Source: Cucumis sativus
Lineage: Eukaryota > Streptophyta > Magnoliopsida > Cucurbitales > Cucurbitaceae
Direction: 5' to 3'
DNA length: 64,000 bases
Assembly: GCF_000004075.3 (NCBI RefSeq)
Contig: NC_026660.2
Span: forward strand, 7,130,001 to 7,194,000
Below are positions 47,851 to 61,014 of this stretch, in pieces. The translations under genes and the position numbers were made by a program. Within the stretch, counting starts at the first letter, position 1; every line of letters starts with the position of its first letter. The notes under the pieces were generated by a model. The model did no database searches. It had not been told where the DNA came from and saw only the letters and a program-made list of their open reading frames with translations.

Positions 47851-47980
47851 TCTAATGTTATCAATTTGAGGGACCAAAACCCACACACAAAAAATAAAAA
47901 GTCCAAGAACTTTTATTATAAAGAAAAGTTAACATTTAATTTCCTCTCAATATATACTTTATCATAAATTTAAACAAAAA

Positions 47981-48007
47981 GAGAGAGAGAGAGAGAGAGA
48001 GAGAGTT
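47981..48007. repeat. (GA)n microsatellite
   Basis: About 13 GA units, lying 56 bp 3' of the bHLH stop codon. It is therefore probably a CU-repeat in that gene's 3' UTR. Confidence 0.85.
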
Positions 48008-48062
48008 TATTTTTGTACAAAGTGAGTAAAAACCAGAACAGCCAAAGAAATGAAGGATTGTT

Positions 48063-49358
48063 TTAATGTAATCTTGACAAAACAGCAGCTTTCAAAGCTT
48101 CATCTGTAGAGAAACCATGAGGAAGCTTAATCAAAACATCTTGAAGCATAATATCATTCACATTTGTTATACTCGCATGCTGAATTTCAAACTCCATATC
48201 TCGAAATACACCCATTACAATCGCCGAAGGGAAGTTCAAATTATGAGATTGAACTCTCACCATTGCATCCCTACCAATGATTTTCACCTCCACATCAAAC
48301 CGTGTCATCGTTGTTGTCGTTGTCGTTATCGTTGGCGTCGTTACACCTCCGCCACTGTTCCCCTTCATTAGCTCCTCTGACGTCGTTGTGGTGCTTTGAT
48401 TATCCCCACCCTCGTCTCTCGATTTCTTCGACTCTCTCAATTGCAACTCCATCTCCTCCACTTTCGCCTTCAATGCATTTATATACGAAACCGCATCAGA
48501 AAGCAATGAAGCTTTATCCATTCTCGATACATTTGGTACTACAGATCGTAATGCGTAGAATCTATTGTTTAGTTTCTCCCTTCTCTGTCGTTCTGCTTCT
48601 ACGTGATTCATTGCATTTTCTTTACTCATATTCGGCTTCCGTCCTCGTTTTTGCCCTGTTTTTTTCATCACTCCTGTTTTCAAAACTGGGCTATCGGAAT
48701 CCGACAACTCCCATTCCCCTGTTTTCGTTTTTTTTCTTAATGGGGTTTCCATTTCTTCCTCCGCCACTTCGCTTATAAACCCAATATCCTCGAAGTTGAA
48801 GTCTTGATCCAAAAACGGAAGTGGTGTATCGGTGGTGGTACTGAAATTAACAAAATCCGAGTCGAACAGGGATTTTATCTGTTGGATTAATCCCCAGTCC
48901 TCGGGGATGATTTGTTGGGAAGCAAGTTCGAGAACACCGTACGAAGTTGGAACGCAAAGGAAGGTTTGAATGCCGTGAGATTTAGCTTCTTTGACTCTAT
49001 GGCAGTCGTGGAGGTGGAGTTCTTCGGAGCCAGTGAGCCAGACGACAGAAGAAGAGGTGAAGGATTTGCCCGGGAGGGCATCGGCGGCGGGGAAGGAGGA
49101 GGTTAAGGACATCATGTAGAACCAATCGAGGTCGGTGGGGTCGTCGGGGAGGAGAGGGGGAGAGAGGGGGTGTTGAGAAGGGAATTGGAAGTGACCATCA
49201 CGCCAGGAGAGGGAAACAGAGCCATTGTCGTCGGTGGTGGTTTGCCAGAAGATGGCATAGGACCAAGGGAGTGGCTGAGAGTGGAGGAGAAAGCGGAGGC
49301 GGTGGTGGAGGGATGAGGAGGAGGAGGAAGATGAAGGAGAAAGAATGAGGTCTTCCAT
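48063..49358 (-). CDS. bHLH transcription factor, MYC2/bHLH14-like (group IIIe/IIId)
   Basis: An intronless minus-strand frame of 431 residues. The N-terminal bHLH-MYC_N region (about 20-165) includes [48 protein letters not shown] and a [11 protein letters not shown] segment; in MYC2-type proteins this region binds JAZ repressors and MED25. A basic stretch ([20 protein letters not shown], 237-256) leads into the bHLH domain (251-300). The H-E-R signature in HVEAERQRR predicts G-box (CACGTG) binding. A C-terminal ACT-like region carries [18 protein letters not shown] and a YXX-like HASITNVND segment. The [13 protein letters not shown] start resembles Arabidopsis bHLH14, a jasmonate-pathway regulator in the nucleus. 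It could instead belong to the sister group of JAM-type repressors. No disruption is visible. Confidence 0.9.
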   Translation of the reverse strand: MEDLILSPSSSSSSSSLHHRLRFLLHSQPLPWSYAIFWQTTTDDNGSVSLSWRDGHFQFPSQHPLSPPLLPDDPTDLDWFYMMSLTSSFPAADALPGKSFTSSSVVWLTGSEELHLHDCHRVKEAKSHGIQTFLCVPTSYGVLELASQQIIPEDWGLIQQIKSLFDSDFVNFSTTTDTPLPFLDQDFNFEDIGFISEVAEEEMETPLRKKTKTGEWELSDSDSPVLKTGVMKKTGQKRGRKPNMSKENAMNHVEAERQRREKLNNRFYALRSVVPNVSRMDKASLLSDAVSYINALKAKVEEMELQLRESKKSRDEGGDNQSTTTTSEELMKGNSGGGVTTPTITTTTTTMTRFDVEVKIIGRDAMVRVQSHNLNFPSAIVMGVFRDMEFEIQHASITNVNDIMLQDVLIKLPHGFSTDEALKAAVLSRLH

Positions 49359-52300
49359 GGATGAGGAGTGAAAATGGTGATGGGGAGGTTGTTGGGGAAA
49401 ATGGTTTTAGGGATATAAGGTACAATAATGCGTCAGTGTGAGAGATGAGACCTGTGATGGGGAATTGGAACTCTACTACTACTACACTCTACACAATTCA
49501 AAATAAATTATGTATGCATGGAAATGCCAATCCAGTTGTTATTTTAATTACATTTAGCCTTAATTCTATCCTAAAAACTGACTTCTTAAACTTAAATAAA
49601 TGCTAAACCTAAATAGTCGTTAAAGAATTTAGTACAAATTCCCCTTCAAATTTTAAAAATTAAACTCTTAAACTCCTACATTTCTTGCAATTTGTACCTA
49701 ACTTACTCCAATTTTAACTCTAATATAGATTCTAACATCTTTACTATTTTTAAAATTGAAAGTCTGAAGACAACCACAACTACCCACCATATTTTAGTGG
49801 CACTCTTTTAACCAATTCTATTTTTAAAAAATAGCTAAGATAACAAAATCTATCAATATATAATACTATGCAGTGAATTTCTTATAGATAATAATAAAAT
49901 TTTAGCCTCTATAGTTTTAATAATTAGAGTTCAAATCAAACATCACAACAAATCCCTATGGAGTGATAAATTTTTTTTAAAAAAAGTTAGCCACTAATTT
50001 AAACTATTTTGTTAAAATACTAAATGTTAACGGATCAATTTTAATTCACAATCTAACCCAAAAAAGAAGGAGATTAAAGGACACATGGGGTCACTAAACT
50101 TTCAAAGAATTAACAACTTAATTTTCTAAATCTAGCTCCTAGAGGTGTTAGTTGTGCCCTTTCATACAACTTTCCATTACTTTACTCTCTGTTTTTATTT
50201 GTACATTCCAAATGTAAATTTTTAGTTCATTTTTTGTTGTTGTAATCATCATCTTTTCACATTTTAATTTTATTTTTAAGAAAATAAAATAGTACACATG
50301 TGAAAAATATAGTAAAAAAATACATAATTGTCACTTTCCAAAATAACTTATTCTATTCTACACCGTTGGTTCCTTATATTAAAGTTATAATTTCAAAGAA
50401 TTCACACTCTCCTCTTAATTCTACACTTTCAATTCTACACTTTCAAATATAACATATGAATCAAAATATGTATAAAATATATTAAAAAGTTTAAATTCTA
50501 TCAAGATAAATAGTAATATAATTTTGTTGATGCATAAGTAGATTAATAGCATTCTATCATTGATAAAATCTTGTAAAAAATTTAATATTTTATTGATATA
50601 TATATATTTTTTCTAACTAATATGATAATTTAAAGAGTTTGGGGAGGTAGTTAGATTGAGAAATGTGTATATATATGTATAGTAGTAGATGTACTATGAA
50701 AGGAAATGGAAAGCATAATTTATGAATGCATGTATATCCCAAACAATAGGGTAGTAATGGAAGGTCTCAATCCCAATAATTTAAGGGTAGTGGGGTACAA
50801 TTCTATGGACTCTATAGTCTATAGTATTGTTCTCTTGTTTTTTCAAATAAAGACAAGTTATGTATTTATAATATGGCCAACTTGTATTTAATGACAATGC
50901 ATTGATAATTACAAAATACTCCCAAAATAATTTTCATGGGACTATCTTACTTCTCCAACCATCTTGTAATTTCTATATCCATCTGACAATTGAAAAGAAA
51001 GAGAAAAAAAAACGAGTTAGGTCCCTTCCATCAATAGCAACTCAAGACACAAATATAAAAACAGAAAAATATACTAAATCGAGATCAAATCGATATTAAA
51101 CTTAAACAACTAAAACTGCATTTTGTCCTATATCAAATCTTTTGTTCAATAAATACATGCACTTTCAACTCATGTTTAATCTAATTTTAGTTTTTTTTTC
51201 TTCATTTTTTCTGAAAGAAGATGAGTTGTGTACCTCCAACTCAATATGGATGTGTTCTAATATTATTATTGAAAATTTGAGACAATCCAATTCTTAAAAT
51301 TTTCAATTTTAAATAATATAATTTGTTGATATTAATAGTATATATATCTTACTTAAATATTCAAACTCTTTCTTAGGGAAATCTTCTATAAAACTTTTTT
51401 AGTGGTAATTAGTTAATTCTTTTGGATAGCTTAAAAAATAATTGAGTCGGACATCACTACATCACACCCAATTTGCAAGCTCACTTTTTTTTCTTGGATT
51501 ATTCTTGTTCTCTCCGTATACGAATTAAACCGTCTAAAATTGATTTTTCTTATCTCTCAGTCATAATCTATATATCTATCTATTTATCGTGTGAAAAAAC
51601 CATTACCCCCATTTGCTAGCTTGTGTTGTGGTCCTTTCCATTTTCACACGTGAAGAAAAACTAAAAAGTACCTACGAAAAACCATATAAATATTTTGCAA
51701 TTCGTATTTTCAAGATATTCTAAAATTAAGGACCATTTTTTAACATAGTAAAATAACAAAAAATATATATATAAAATAAAACGAAATGTCATGGATGGTC
51801 TATCATGACCATGATAGATCAAGATATGCTAAAGAGATCTATGTATATTATGAAAATGAAGTTGTTATTTAAAATACTTTTTATAAAATTAACGATGGAT
51901 CCAATTAAATCTAATAATTTTGTTAAATTAAAATTCGTTCATATGATTAGTTTCCTACCTTGTTTTAAAAAAAAAAAGGTAATTAAACATATTTTTTGGA
52001 TATCTACTTATTGTGTCTCTTAAAATTTGACATTTGGCCTTTGTTAACTACCCCCACTCTTTTCCTTCTTAGATGAAAGACATTCTTTTCTTTAATATTA
52101 TGATTATAAAAGATTAATCATGAAATGAAGGGTTTATTTCAAACTAACAATCATATATAGGGATTTATATAAGGAGATTGTCCAAAGCCCAAAGAAAGAT
52201 TGATCTAAGTTCAGTCCAAGTTTTGATTGAAGCCTAGTCCAAAGTGAACCATTGGTGGACCAATCCGATCATTCACAAATTAAAATGAACCGGAAAAGAA

Positions 52301-52835
52301 TCTATCTTTTCTAAATTCTCCAAAATTAAGCATGTATGACTCACTATCTAACCATTCTTGGATACATTATTATCCTTCAAAATTTTCTTAACAAAAAACA
52401 TGGTTACTGAAATTTGTGGAATATCTATATTTGTACCCATCTATACTCATTCTGCATGCTCTTTAAATTATAAATCAACATCTCTTCATGTCCAACATTC
52501 CTAATTTTTACGTCTTAATAACCTATTGTATTATTTCTCTTTATTACAAATGAGGGAACTCATCAATGTTTTAATTACAACCAAGTTTAAACAGGTAAAC
52601 TATAATTTCTTTATAAAAACAAGCTTTTTTTTCTTTTTCCTTTTTAATTTTAAATTTCTGTTTCATTTATTTTATACATTCAAATCTTCTGAATTAAATG
52701 ACATGAAAATTATTTTTTGTTCATTCTTTTATGGTATTTCACAATATTCATCGTTTCTCCTTTCATATTCTTATTTAATTATGTGAGGTATTAGAGTCAT
52801 GGGTTTTCTTTTAATGTATTTTTTTCTTTCAATTG

Positions 52836-52873
<38 letters not shown>

Positions 52874-54970
52874 TAGAGAAATTCTTGGGAATAGAAACAA
52901 ATGTATTATTTACAAATTAAATAGACTATAAATTTTTTGATAGATTTTGTTATAAAGTAAATAGTTTTTTTTTTTTTTTTGCTATATTTAAAAATGTTAA
53001 AAAAAATAAAAGAATCGTTTGAGTGAGTAATGTTACCAAAGGTGTAGAAAATGGAGAAGAAAATTAGAGACAGAATATGGAAAAAAAATAAACTTTCAAG
53101 AAAGATATTTAAACACTTATTAAATAAGTTTTTTTTATTTACATAAAAAAAATCATTTTAATTGATTATTTGCTAATGAGATTTTAATTACACTTCCGTT
53201 TCGTAGAAGTAATTAAGTGATTTCTACAAATGTCAAATCGCCGTAAAGAGAAAGAAATAAACTTTAAAATAAATTTGAGGAATATTTTTTCTTGGTTGAA
53301 TGTCAGTTATTCCTTTGGGGTTTTTCATATGGATTTGATGTTTTTTTATATAAGTTCTGATTCTCAAGTGATTTAATCACTTTAATGAGAAAGAAAATTA
53401 ATTGATTTAATAATCTAAAAATGATTATTTTTCAAGCATTATTCAAGAGTTTTTTTAACCAACCATTTTTTAGTTTTGATTCTTGTGTTTAATCATTGTG
53501 TTATCAAACAAAGTCAAAACAAACACATCCTAAATAAATTAAAATTTTTTGGAGAATCCAATTTCTTATTTTGTTCATTCAATATAGGTTAAGAATGATT
53601 GAAAACTTAGTTTACAAGTAATTAACTTTGTTTTTACTTTTAATTTATATTTTGTGGGTTTAATTTAAAGTGGTTTAATGTGATGCTTTCTAAATAAGAG
53701 GATAGATGCAATGCTTTCTAAATAGTAGTTTAGTGAGATCGATGAAGAGGAATTTCAAGGTAAAATTAGTGCACTAGCTATTGAGTAGTTTATTATGTCT
53801 ATAAATATATTTGCAATGTTTTCAATTCAATGCTTGCACGACATTAGGGTTTTTCTTGGAGAGGCTATTCAAGTTTTGCCTTAATTACATCGTACAATAT
53901 AGAGCATTTGGAATGAAATTTTCTTCGTGTGTAATGGAGATTCATCACCAACTTTTGAAATTATTGATCTACGCTAGATTGCATGCTTGAACATTCAAGT
54001 AAATATGATAATTTTTCATGTGGAGTGTTCGAATATTGAATATTATATCTTGGTCTATCCTTAAAAGGTAATTCTATTCTAATTTTTCCTTTTAAAACGA
54101 CCTCAGCTGACTTGATTGTATTAGAATTTAATATTAGAACATTTTACCAATTTGAGTTCTTATTTTTTAAATAGTAGGGTTTTCATATCACTTTGTGAAG
54201 AAGATCATGAGCGATATTGGAAACAATACTTTTGTAGGCAAACTTAGTGTGATGATTATTATAGCTATTGACAATGCTCTATATGTGCGAAAGCTTTTCT
54301 TCAAAGCTAAGATTTGTGGATTTTGTTTTGTATGACGATTCAATTTTCAAAAGATGGTATAGAGAATATACGTTGAGGCACAAGAGGAAGTGGAGGCTAC
54401 AGTGTTACAAAGCCTTATTCGGATCGTCAATTTTTATTGGTAAGGAGTATATGAAGTATGTTTGTGATGAAATTCTCCAAAAAAAGAGTTTGAGAACACA
54501 ATTGAAAGGTTGTTAACGCTCGAGAGAACATGAGGAAACTGTAGTATTTGGACAATAAAAAACATGTTGGAAAGACACAAGCTAAGGTGGTACTGTTTTG
54601 GTTTCAAAATATTTTTAAAAACCAAGACTTTATGTTTTAAAAATTCAAAATTAGAGGAAATTATTAGTGATTCATGTTTTCGTCGGGCACTATCTTATTT
54701 CCAACTTGCGAAAGGAGTTTATGTTACTGCTACGTACATTGTTTATTTATTTGATAGACGGTTGTGTAAATCTACCTTGTATCTACTTTGTATCGTTGAG
54801 TTAGAACATTAACCAAAGCAAATGGTTAGAAATAACATCTCATTACTTCCAAGGTGGAAGTTGTTCTCTTTATGCAAAAGATAATGCAAAAGTTTATTAT
54901 TCTTCCAAATGTTCTTCAAATTACAGCAATTGATCGGATGGTAATATCAACAAACAACTCTAATACCACT
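49359..54970. other. Gene-poor region upstream of the bHLH gene
   Basis: The first few hundred bases are the bHLH promoter. The rest is AT-rich, with element relics near 50495-50590, 51785-51830 and 52920-52997 and an LTR-like feature at its far end. Open frames at 54268 and 54564 are not matched to any family. Between 53.7 and 54.9 kb the sequence is slightly richer in G and may be an eroded mobile element. Confidence 0.5.
52841..52868. repeat. (TA)n microsatellite
   Basis: An uninterrupted dinucleotide run of about 14 units in noncoding DNA. Confidence 0.85.
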
Positions 54971-55165
54971 TGTTGGTGACAATGACCCTCTTGCTATATC
55001 TAAAATAATATGATATTGTCCACTTTAGGCATACATCCTCATGATTTTGATCTTCATTTCATCCAAAAGGTCTTATAACAATGAAGATTGTTGCACTTAA
55101 CTTGTATAAACAAGATCAAGTATTTATCTAAGGTATGTGAAACTTTGGCTGCACTCTTAGGATTA
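54956..55165 (-). mobile_element. Decayed LTR of a small copia/TRIM-type element
   Basis: On the plus strand ACTCTAATACCA followed by TGTTGG resembles the complement of a tRNA-iMet primer-binding site (TGGTATCAGAGC) next to an LTR end. The element is therefore read on the minus strand. Its LTR contains ATGATATTGTCCACTTTAGG and a block resembling CCAAAAGGTCTTATAACAAT, phrases I recognise from common plant LTR/TRIM sequences. The outer boundary near 55165 is approximate. No intact internal region or partner LTR was found. Confidence 0.5.
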
Positions 55166-57829
55166 GTTGTTTATAAGTTGATCATCTTTTAAAATCTAAA
55201 ATTTAAAAATTTAAATGGTTATCAAATAGAACTAATTAACCAATTTGTAACGAATCAACTTTTAGTTGGACACGAGTGAGGACCTATATTTAGCCTCGGG
55301 AGCCTCAAAGATAAATATATCTATGTAAGTTTTTTTAAAACAAATATAATAATTTGCATATTCCTTTTATATAATTGTTGAATTTTTAGCCAAATTTCAA
55401 AAATAAAAACAGCTTTTTGAAAGCTGATTTTTTTTTCAATTTAACTTGGTTTTTTAACCCATTGGTAGAATGTTGATAACAAATGAAGAAATTGGAAGCA
55501 AAAGTTGTGTTTGTAGGCTTAATTAAAAAAAAAAAAAAAAATCTTAGTTTTTCATTTTTGATTTTTGAAAATGAAGCCTATAAACGCCTCTTCCACCTTT
55601 AAATCTATTGCTTTGGATATCTATTTTTATCCATGCTTTTAAAAGCAAATTAAATTTTGAAAGAAAAAAAAGTTTTAAAAACTTGTTTTTATTTTCAAAT
55701 TTGTGGCTAAAATTACAATTTTCCAACTGAATTAATTAATCATACTAAAAATTTGAGAGAAAATAAGTTTAATTTTAGAAAATAAAAAACAAGAAGTGAA
55801 ATAGTTATCCAACTTAGGTTTTTACTATCCTTCTAACCATTACCAATTGATTTGCCTATTAATTACATTAAGGGGGCTATTTTTTTAATCTAAACTTAAA
55901 CTTCTTACCAATTATATGTATTATGTATAGATTAAACAATATATATACGTAAAGACATCACATTTTTATATAGTAAACACAAGTTATAGGCAAAGGTAGT
56001 GATAATTATATTATACAACAAATAAAAGACAAAAATTATAGGCAAGGTATAGTAGTGAAATTCACATGCATCTATACCAAAGTGTTAAACAACTTACATA
56101 TTCTTCAAGTGTTCTTTTCATACTGATTGGCCAATAATTAAGTTGGGAATATAACCATTCTCTTAATTAAACGAAGAAAAGAAAAGAAAAGAAAAATTAA
56201 GCACTTGAATGAATTTTATTAAAGAGATCAGAGATTAATTAAATTAAACACAATAACAATTAATTAATTGAGGATGAGTATATAGAGGTAGCTCACGATT
56301 CATCCCTACATGATAAAGTAAACCCTCTTGCTCTTCTTTGATGGTTGCTTTTGAGGATACCCTTTTGCTTTGTTGGAAGCCTTCCTTAGCTTACCTTACC
56401 TTTTTCCCTTTATTAGCTGTATGGTGCCTTCTGAATCTGATGCTTTTCTTCCCCCTTCTCTTCTTCCTCCATTCATTCCCCCCCTTTTCTTTAACCTTAT
56501 TAGTCTACTCTTCAAAAATTTCTCCCACTTTGAATCATTTTACCCAAAAATACTACTTTTATACCGTAACGTTAATTTTAGATTCAGTGCGTTCTCAAAG
56601 TTAACTAAGCTGCATTGCTAATAAAAGTCTATCATGTATTTACACCATATTGTTAATGGATAATAGAGTTTGTTACTGATAGTAAATTTCTAGAAATATA
56701 ATGTTCACATACATTCAATTATTTCATCAATTTAAACTCCATGCTTTTTTAAAACTTTCTACTACTATTTAATTAATGTGTTGGCTAAATTTGTCCGTAC
56801 TGAATTAAAAGCACGTGAACCACACAAATAATGAATTTATGATAATTCATTAATATTCTTTAGTACAAAGGTTGAGATGGGATCAAATCATCTACCTTCC
56901 AAATAGAAGGTCGTCGTACTAATTACCATTAAACTAGACTTACTTTGACGTTCTCATTTATTAAGTACTAACAAAAATTCCATAACGCTTGCTGGTGTGA
57001 TATATGTTTTTATAAATCCTTCCAACACAAACAACATTTTTCATAAGAAAGTCTATTTTAAGATGCAATTTGTTGAAAATGATAATGTACTGTAACAATA
57101 GGTATTATGAAGTCAAATTTAAGTATAAAATATCACTTTTTTTTAAAAAAAAATCTTTTTTACCGTATCAAATAGAGAATCTAAAATCAATCTCTAACTT
57201 TGAAGTTGAGATCAATACATATTTTTATTCTATAAGCATGGTTGATTTTGACAACTATATTACTTATTTACCTCAAAAACTTAAAGACCTTGTAGCAACC
57301 ATATAAGCTAAAGAAAGAAAGAAGAAGAAAAAGAATTGGGTATATTTAGACATCACTTATTTTTTATATTACACAAAATTATCTAATCATCATTATAAAT
57401 ATTTCAAAATTTCTTATGTGTGTATGAGGAGAATGAAATATATAAAAGCAACACAGTATATGTTGAAATGAGTAAAGTGTTATTTGAAGAAAAGTATTTT
57501 TGGTAGTTGTGATAACTCCATCCATTTTAAGGCAACGTTGAGGATTACTTGGCAAGCTGTCTTCATCGTGAGTGTAGCCATTTCTTGTATAATTAATTAA
57601 ATTTGTAATTAGTAACAAACTTAACTAAACAAATTGTAAATTGTATATTTTTTAACATAAAAATTAAAACTTTTTTTTAAGAAAAAAACTATTTCTCCAT
57701 TTGTCAACTTTGTGCAGTTCATTTGTTTCCAACTATAAATATTTCCACACTTCTTGTTTCTTCATATCCATCGTCCCTTTCCATTCCAATTCCCTCACTA
57801 ATTTTCTCATTGTTTAATTTTTATCATCC
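55166..57829. other. Intergenic, no gene seen
   Basis: AT-rich DNA. A stretch at 56330-56520 is pyrimidine-rich with an open but unconvincing frame. An element relic lies near 56615-56700. The last 100 bp contain a TATAAATA-type element near 57735 and a CT-rich leader for the gene at 57830. Confidence 0.5.
57735..57742 (+). promoter_or_regulatory. TATA box of the proline-rich gene
   Basis: CTATAAATA lies about 95 bp upstream of the ATG at 57830, a good plant TATA box match at a sensible distance. Confidence 0.6.
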
Positions 57830-59735
57830 ATGGCTAGTCAACTCCCACGTCCATGGTTCCGTTTGGGCTCGATGACTCGACCAACCACCGCTCCAAACCC
57901 GGAACAATCTCGTCCAGTCCCAGCTCGAGTTCGACCACCCATAATCCGCCCCGCCGCCTTGACAGACCCGGCAGAACCCACCACCCCACAACGCTCAAAA
58001 TCCCCCCCTCCCTTCTCTCGCCCTGCCTCATTAACTCCTCCCGTGAAAAGCTCACCATCGCCACTGCGTGCTCTTCCGTCGCCATCAACCGGACAGGGTG
58101 GTGGGACTGCAATGGCGTCCCCAGCCGTGATTCCTAGTAGCCCGAAGGAAAAAAGTTCTTCAGTTGTAGGGTCTCCAAAGGGAAGAAGTACTTCTTCGGT
58201 TGTAGGGTCTCCAAAGGGAAGAAGTACTTCTTCGGTTGTAGGGTCTCCGAAGACGATTAATAGTAAACAGCCAAGTCCGTTTCCGTCTCCTTCGATTCCG
58301 AAGTCAATACCGTCGGTTCCAACACCTTATCAGTCTCCGAAACCGAAAACCTTTGTTTCTCCACCGTCACCACTGGTTTTACCGCCGCCGCAGTTGCAGT
58401 CTGTTGCTGAGACCAAAGATGAGACTATTCCTCAAGAGGTTAGTGTATGTAACTTTACTATTGAGTTATTTTATTTTATTCCCAAAGGTTCTTTAATTTT
58501 GATTGATTGGGATATTGTTAATATTCCTTTAAGATTGTATCCAATAAATTTTTATATGGTTTATATTTTTCCACGTACTTGTTTATCTCCCCTTAATTCC
58601 TTACCCATCTTTGTTTTACTTTGTTTTTTAATCTTTAAATACAATTATTGTAACATGTGAGAACATGATTTTGCTAATTGAGGAGAGTGCAAGAACAGTT
58701 AATATTACCATGTAAAATAATTTATGAATTTCCCAAATGGTTATTTAAACATTTATTTATTCTTTTTAAAGAGAATGAAGCATTAACATAAACTAAACAA
58801 AAAACATCTACATATATTTTGTTTTTGTAATGTTTTAAAGAGTTCAGAAAAGATGGCTTCTTTTTTTAACAAGTTTATAACGTGGTAAATAATAATTAAG
58901 TAATATAATGAATTGTATATGTAGTTTGAAATGCATCCAAATGTTATCTTTTTAATTTCAGTTAGATCAATAATTCAAATGCTAATTATTCATAAAAACA
59001 AGTTGAAAATTAAAGTGTTGACATTTTTGGAATATGAGTATAGAGGAATAAATTCCAAAGCCATGTAAGTTATTGATATATAAACAAGAAGTGGCGTCTC
59101 GATGCCACCTCCTTGAGTCTTGTTGCTTAGCTGCTCCAATCGATACACAGGTAGAACGAAAGACGGTTGTATTCCAAAAAGTGATGGACAAGCCTTCACA
59201 AGCGGAAGAACATCATCTCCAGAATATCACAAATTACCGTACTCATACTTCTGAATTTGACAAAAATGGGAAGCAAGAATCAAACAAAGGTGATGATGGG
59301 GATCGTGATGAGAAAGAAACTAGCAGCAAAAAGAAAGGAGCAACAATTGGAGGTAATAATAATTATAAAAGAACAGCATTTGATCACGATAACAACACAA
59401 GAGTTATAACAATGGCTGGTGAAAACAAAGGAGCTTTCATGGAAATAAATCTATCATCAGAAAAAAACAACAGCCGTCATCAACAGCAACAACAAATTCA
59501 AGACAACAACACTGTTGTTAGTGTTAAAGACAGTAACAAAAGTATAAACAAAACTAAGGGGATTAAGACTCGAAATGTTTTGCCTATGAGAGCCTTTTTT
59601 AACAGCAATGTTCAAGGGATAAACAATTCTATTCTTATGGACTCCAAATTTAGTCACCATGATCCTGGAATTCATCTTGTTTTTTCATCCCTCCCAACAT
59701 CTCCTGATGACGAAGATGATCAACAACACCAATGA
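57830..59735 (+). CDS. Proline/serine-rich plant protein of unknown function
   Basis: Two exons: 57830-58438 and 59151-59735, intron 58439-59150 with GTTAGT..CACAG, phase 0, 397 residues. Exon 1 (203 residues) is low-complexity and rich in Pro, Ser and Thr (PRPWFRLGSM, RPVPARVRPP, SPPPFSRPASLTP). It contains a 12-residue tandem repeat. Exon 2 is hydrophilic, then ends in a segment that looks conserved: RVITMAGENKGAFMEINLSS, followed by RAFFNSNVQGINNSILMDS and HHDPGIHLVFS. I recall this C-terminal pattern from plant proteins often labelled vegetative cell wall protein gp1-like or simply proline-rich. There is no signal peptide at the N-terminus, so a wall location is not supported here. The first exon's frame runs on for 73 codons into the intron, so a retained-intron form would change the C-terminus. 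Confidence 0.78.
58164..58250 (+). repeat. 36-bp in-frame coding minisatellite
   Basis: The unit starting TTGTAGGGTCTCC begins at 58164, 58200 and 58236, the third copy being partial. It encodes VVGSPKGRSTSS. The first two units are nearly identical at DNA level and the period is a multiple of three, so copy-number changes would keep the frame. Confidence 0.92.
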
Positions 59736-60806
59736 ACAACAACTTCTTTGCTTTTATATTCATAAATTTATGTCTCTTATAAGTTAATTATGTGTCGTTT
59801 TTTTAAAAAAATTATATATATTTGCTATTGCTTTGAGAGAATAACATATATGCGAGGTAATTGATAGATATGATTCAGCCTAGAGATTGAGAGTTTGTTC
59901 TTGTTTGTTAATTATTGTTTAGTTTAATGCATTTAATAAATGGGCTGACATTTCTATTTAACTTTTATCTATGCACACAACCAAAGTTCAAAACAAAAAT
60001 TAATGTATCCAGATTTCAATTTATGGAAAATCGACATTTATGGAAATTACTCTATAAAAATTGACCAAAATAATTGTTACACCTAATTACTAAAACTTCG
60101 ACTTAGACTTAAACATACTATAATTAAGCACTTTTAATCATCATTTTTATAAAATAAGACATTTTTTTTATAACCTAGATGTTGATGGGAAAGTATAGAT
60201 TTAAAAAATAAATGAAAAATAATTACAAAAACAAGATAAAATTTAGGAATATTTTAGGAGAAATGATATGAAAATTTAATGAAAAATAAGTTTGGAGGGG
60301 CAAAAATTAAAATAAATATAGGTTTTTTTTTAAGTATTAATAAGATTTAGACTAAAGTACAAAATTACTAATGGAAATGATATGTATCGTTAAAAGTAAA
60401 GTTAGGGACTTCAATTTTGGGTGGTTCATTTTTTTCAACTATTAATTAATTGTGTTTTTCACAATCAACTTAGAACCTAAGATCCCTTATTCCACACCAG
60501 TTGACATTAGACTATTTTTAACTTTCACTTTTAATATTTAAAAATTCTTATAAATGATAAAACATTCAATCTATTTACAAAATATATAGAAAATGCTTAA
60601 ATATATTATAGAGAGTTTGATAAGTTTTTATCATCCTAGTTTTAATATTTTACTATTTTTCTTTTGAGAAGGTTTATTAATAATAATACTGTCATTTTTA
60701 TTTTTACATTATTTAAAATGGTAATTATTATTTATCATTTTCTATAATAATTTTATTTCTCGGTTAAAAAAAAAAAGAAAATTACAATTGATTATCATTT
60801 TATGAA

Positions 60807-61014
60807 TAATAATTAAGGATATAGCAACATTTTAAAAAAATTGCAAATATAGCAAAACTATCCCTGATAGACTTTGTATGATTTATTAGTGATAAACCAA
60901 TATTTGTAACATGGTCTATCATCTATCGATGATAGACTTATATTATTGATAGAATTTGACAAATTTTGCTATATTTGTAATTTTTTTTAAATGTTGCTAT
61001 ATACTTAATTATTT
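60807..61014. mobile_element. Inverted-repeat (MITE-like) element, best copy D
   Basis: About 208 bp with terminal inverted repeats of roughly 50 bp. The left arm runs AATAATTAAGGATATAGCAA through TTGCAAATATAGCAAAA. The right arm, TTTTGCTATATTTGTAA through TTGCTATATACTTAATTATT, is its reverse complement with few mismatches. The interior carries TCATCTATCGATGATAGAC, itself a palindrome. There is no coding capacity, so it would need a transposase in trans. Target-site duplication could not be settled by eye. Confidence 0.72.

Larger units (their letters stand above)
45311..48062. other. Intergenic, no gene seen
   Basis: The 3' flank of the methyltransferase-like gene, then AT-rich DNA up to the 3' end of the minus-strand bHLH gene. 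Only short, unconvincing frames occur. Confidence 0.6.

Noticed and set aside
48117-49425. Plus-strand and shifted frames over the bHLH gene
   Set aside because: The minus-strand frame has clear bHLH-MYC_N and bHLH domains; the others are shadows.
54268-54812. Two 82-codon open frames (one with YREYTLRHKRKWRLQCYKAL)
   Set aside because: No family was recognised, the frames are separated by stops and the surroundings look like eroded repeat DNA. A decayed mobile element is more likely than a gene.
56338-56621. Frames of 83-88 codons in a pyrimidine-rich stretch
   Set aside because: The products are Phe/Leu/Pro/Ser-rich strings with no domain, and two different frames are open at once, as expected from composition alone.
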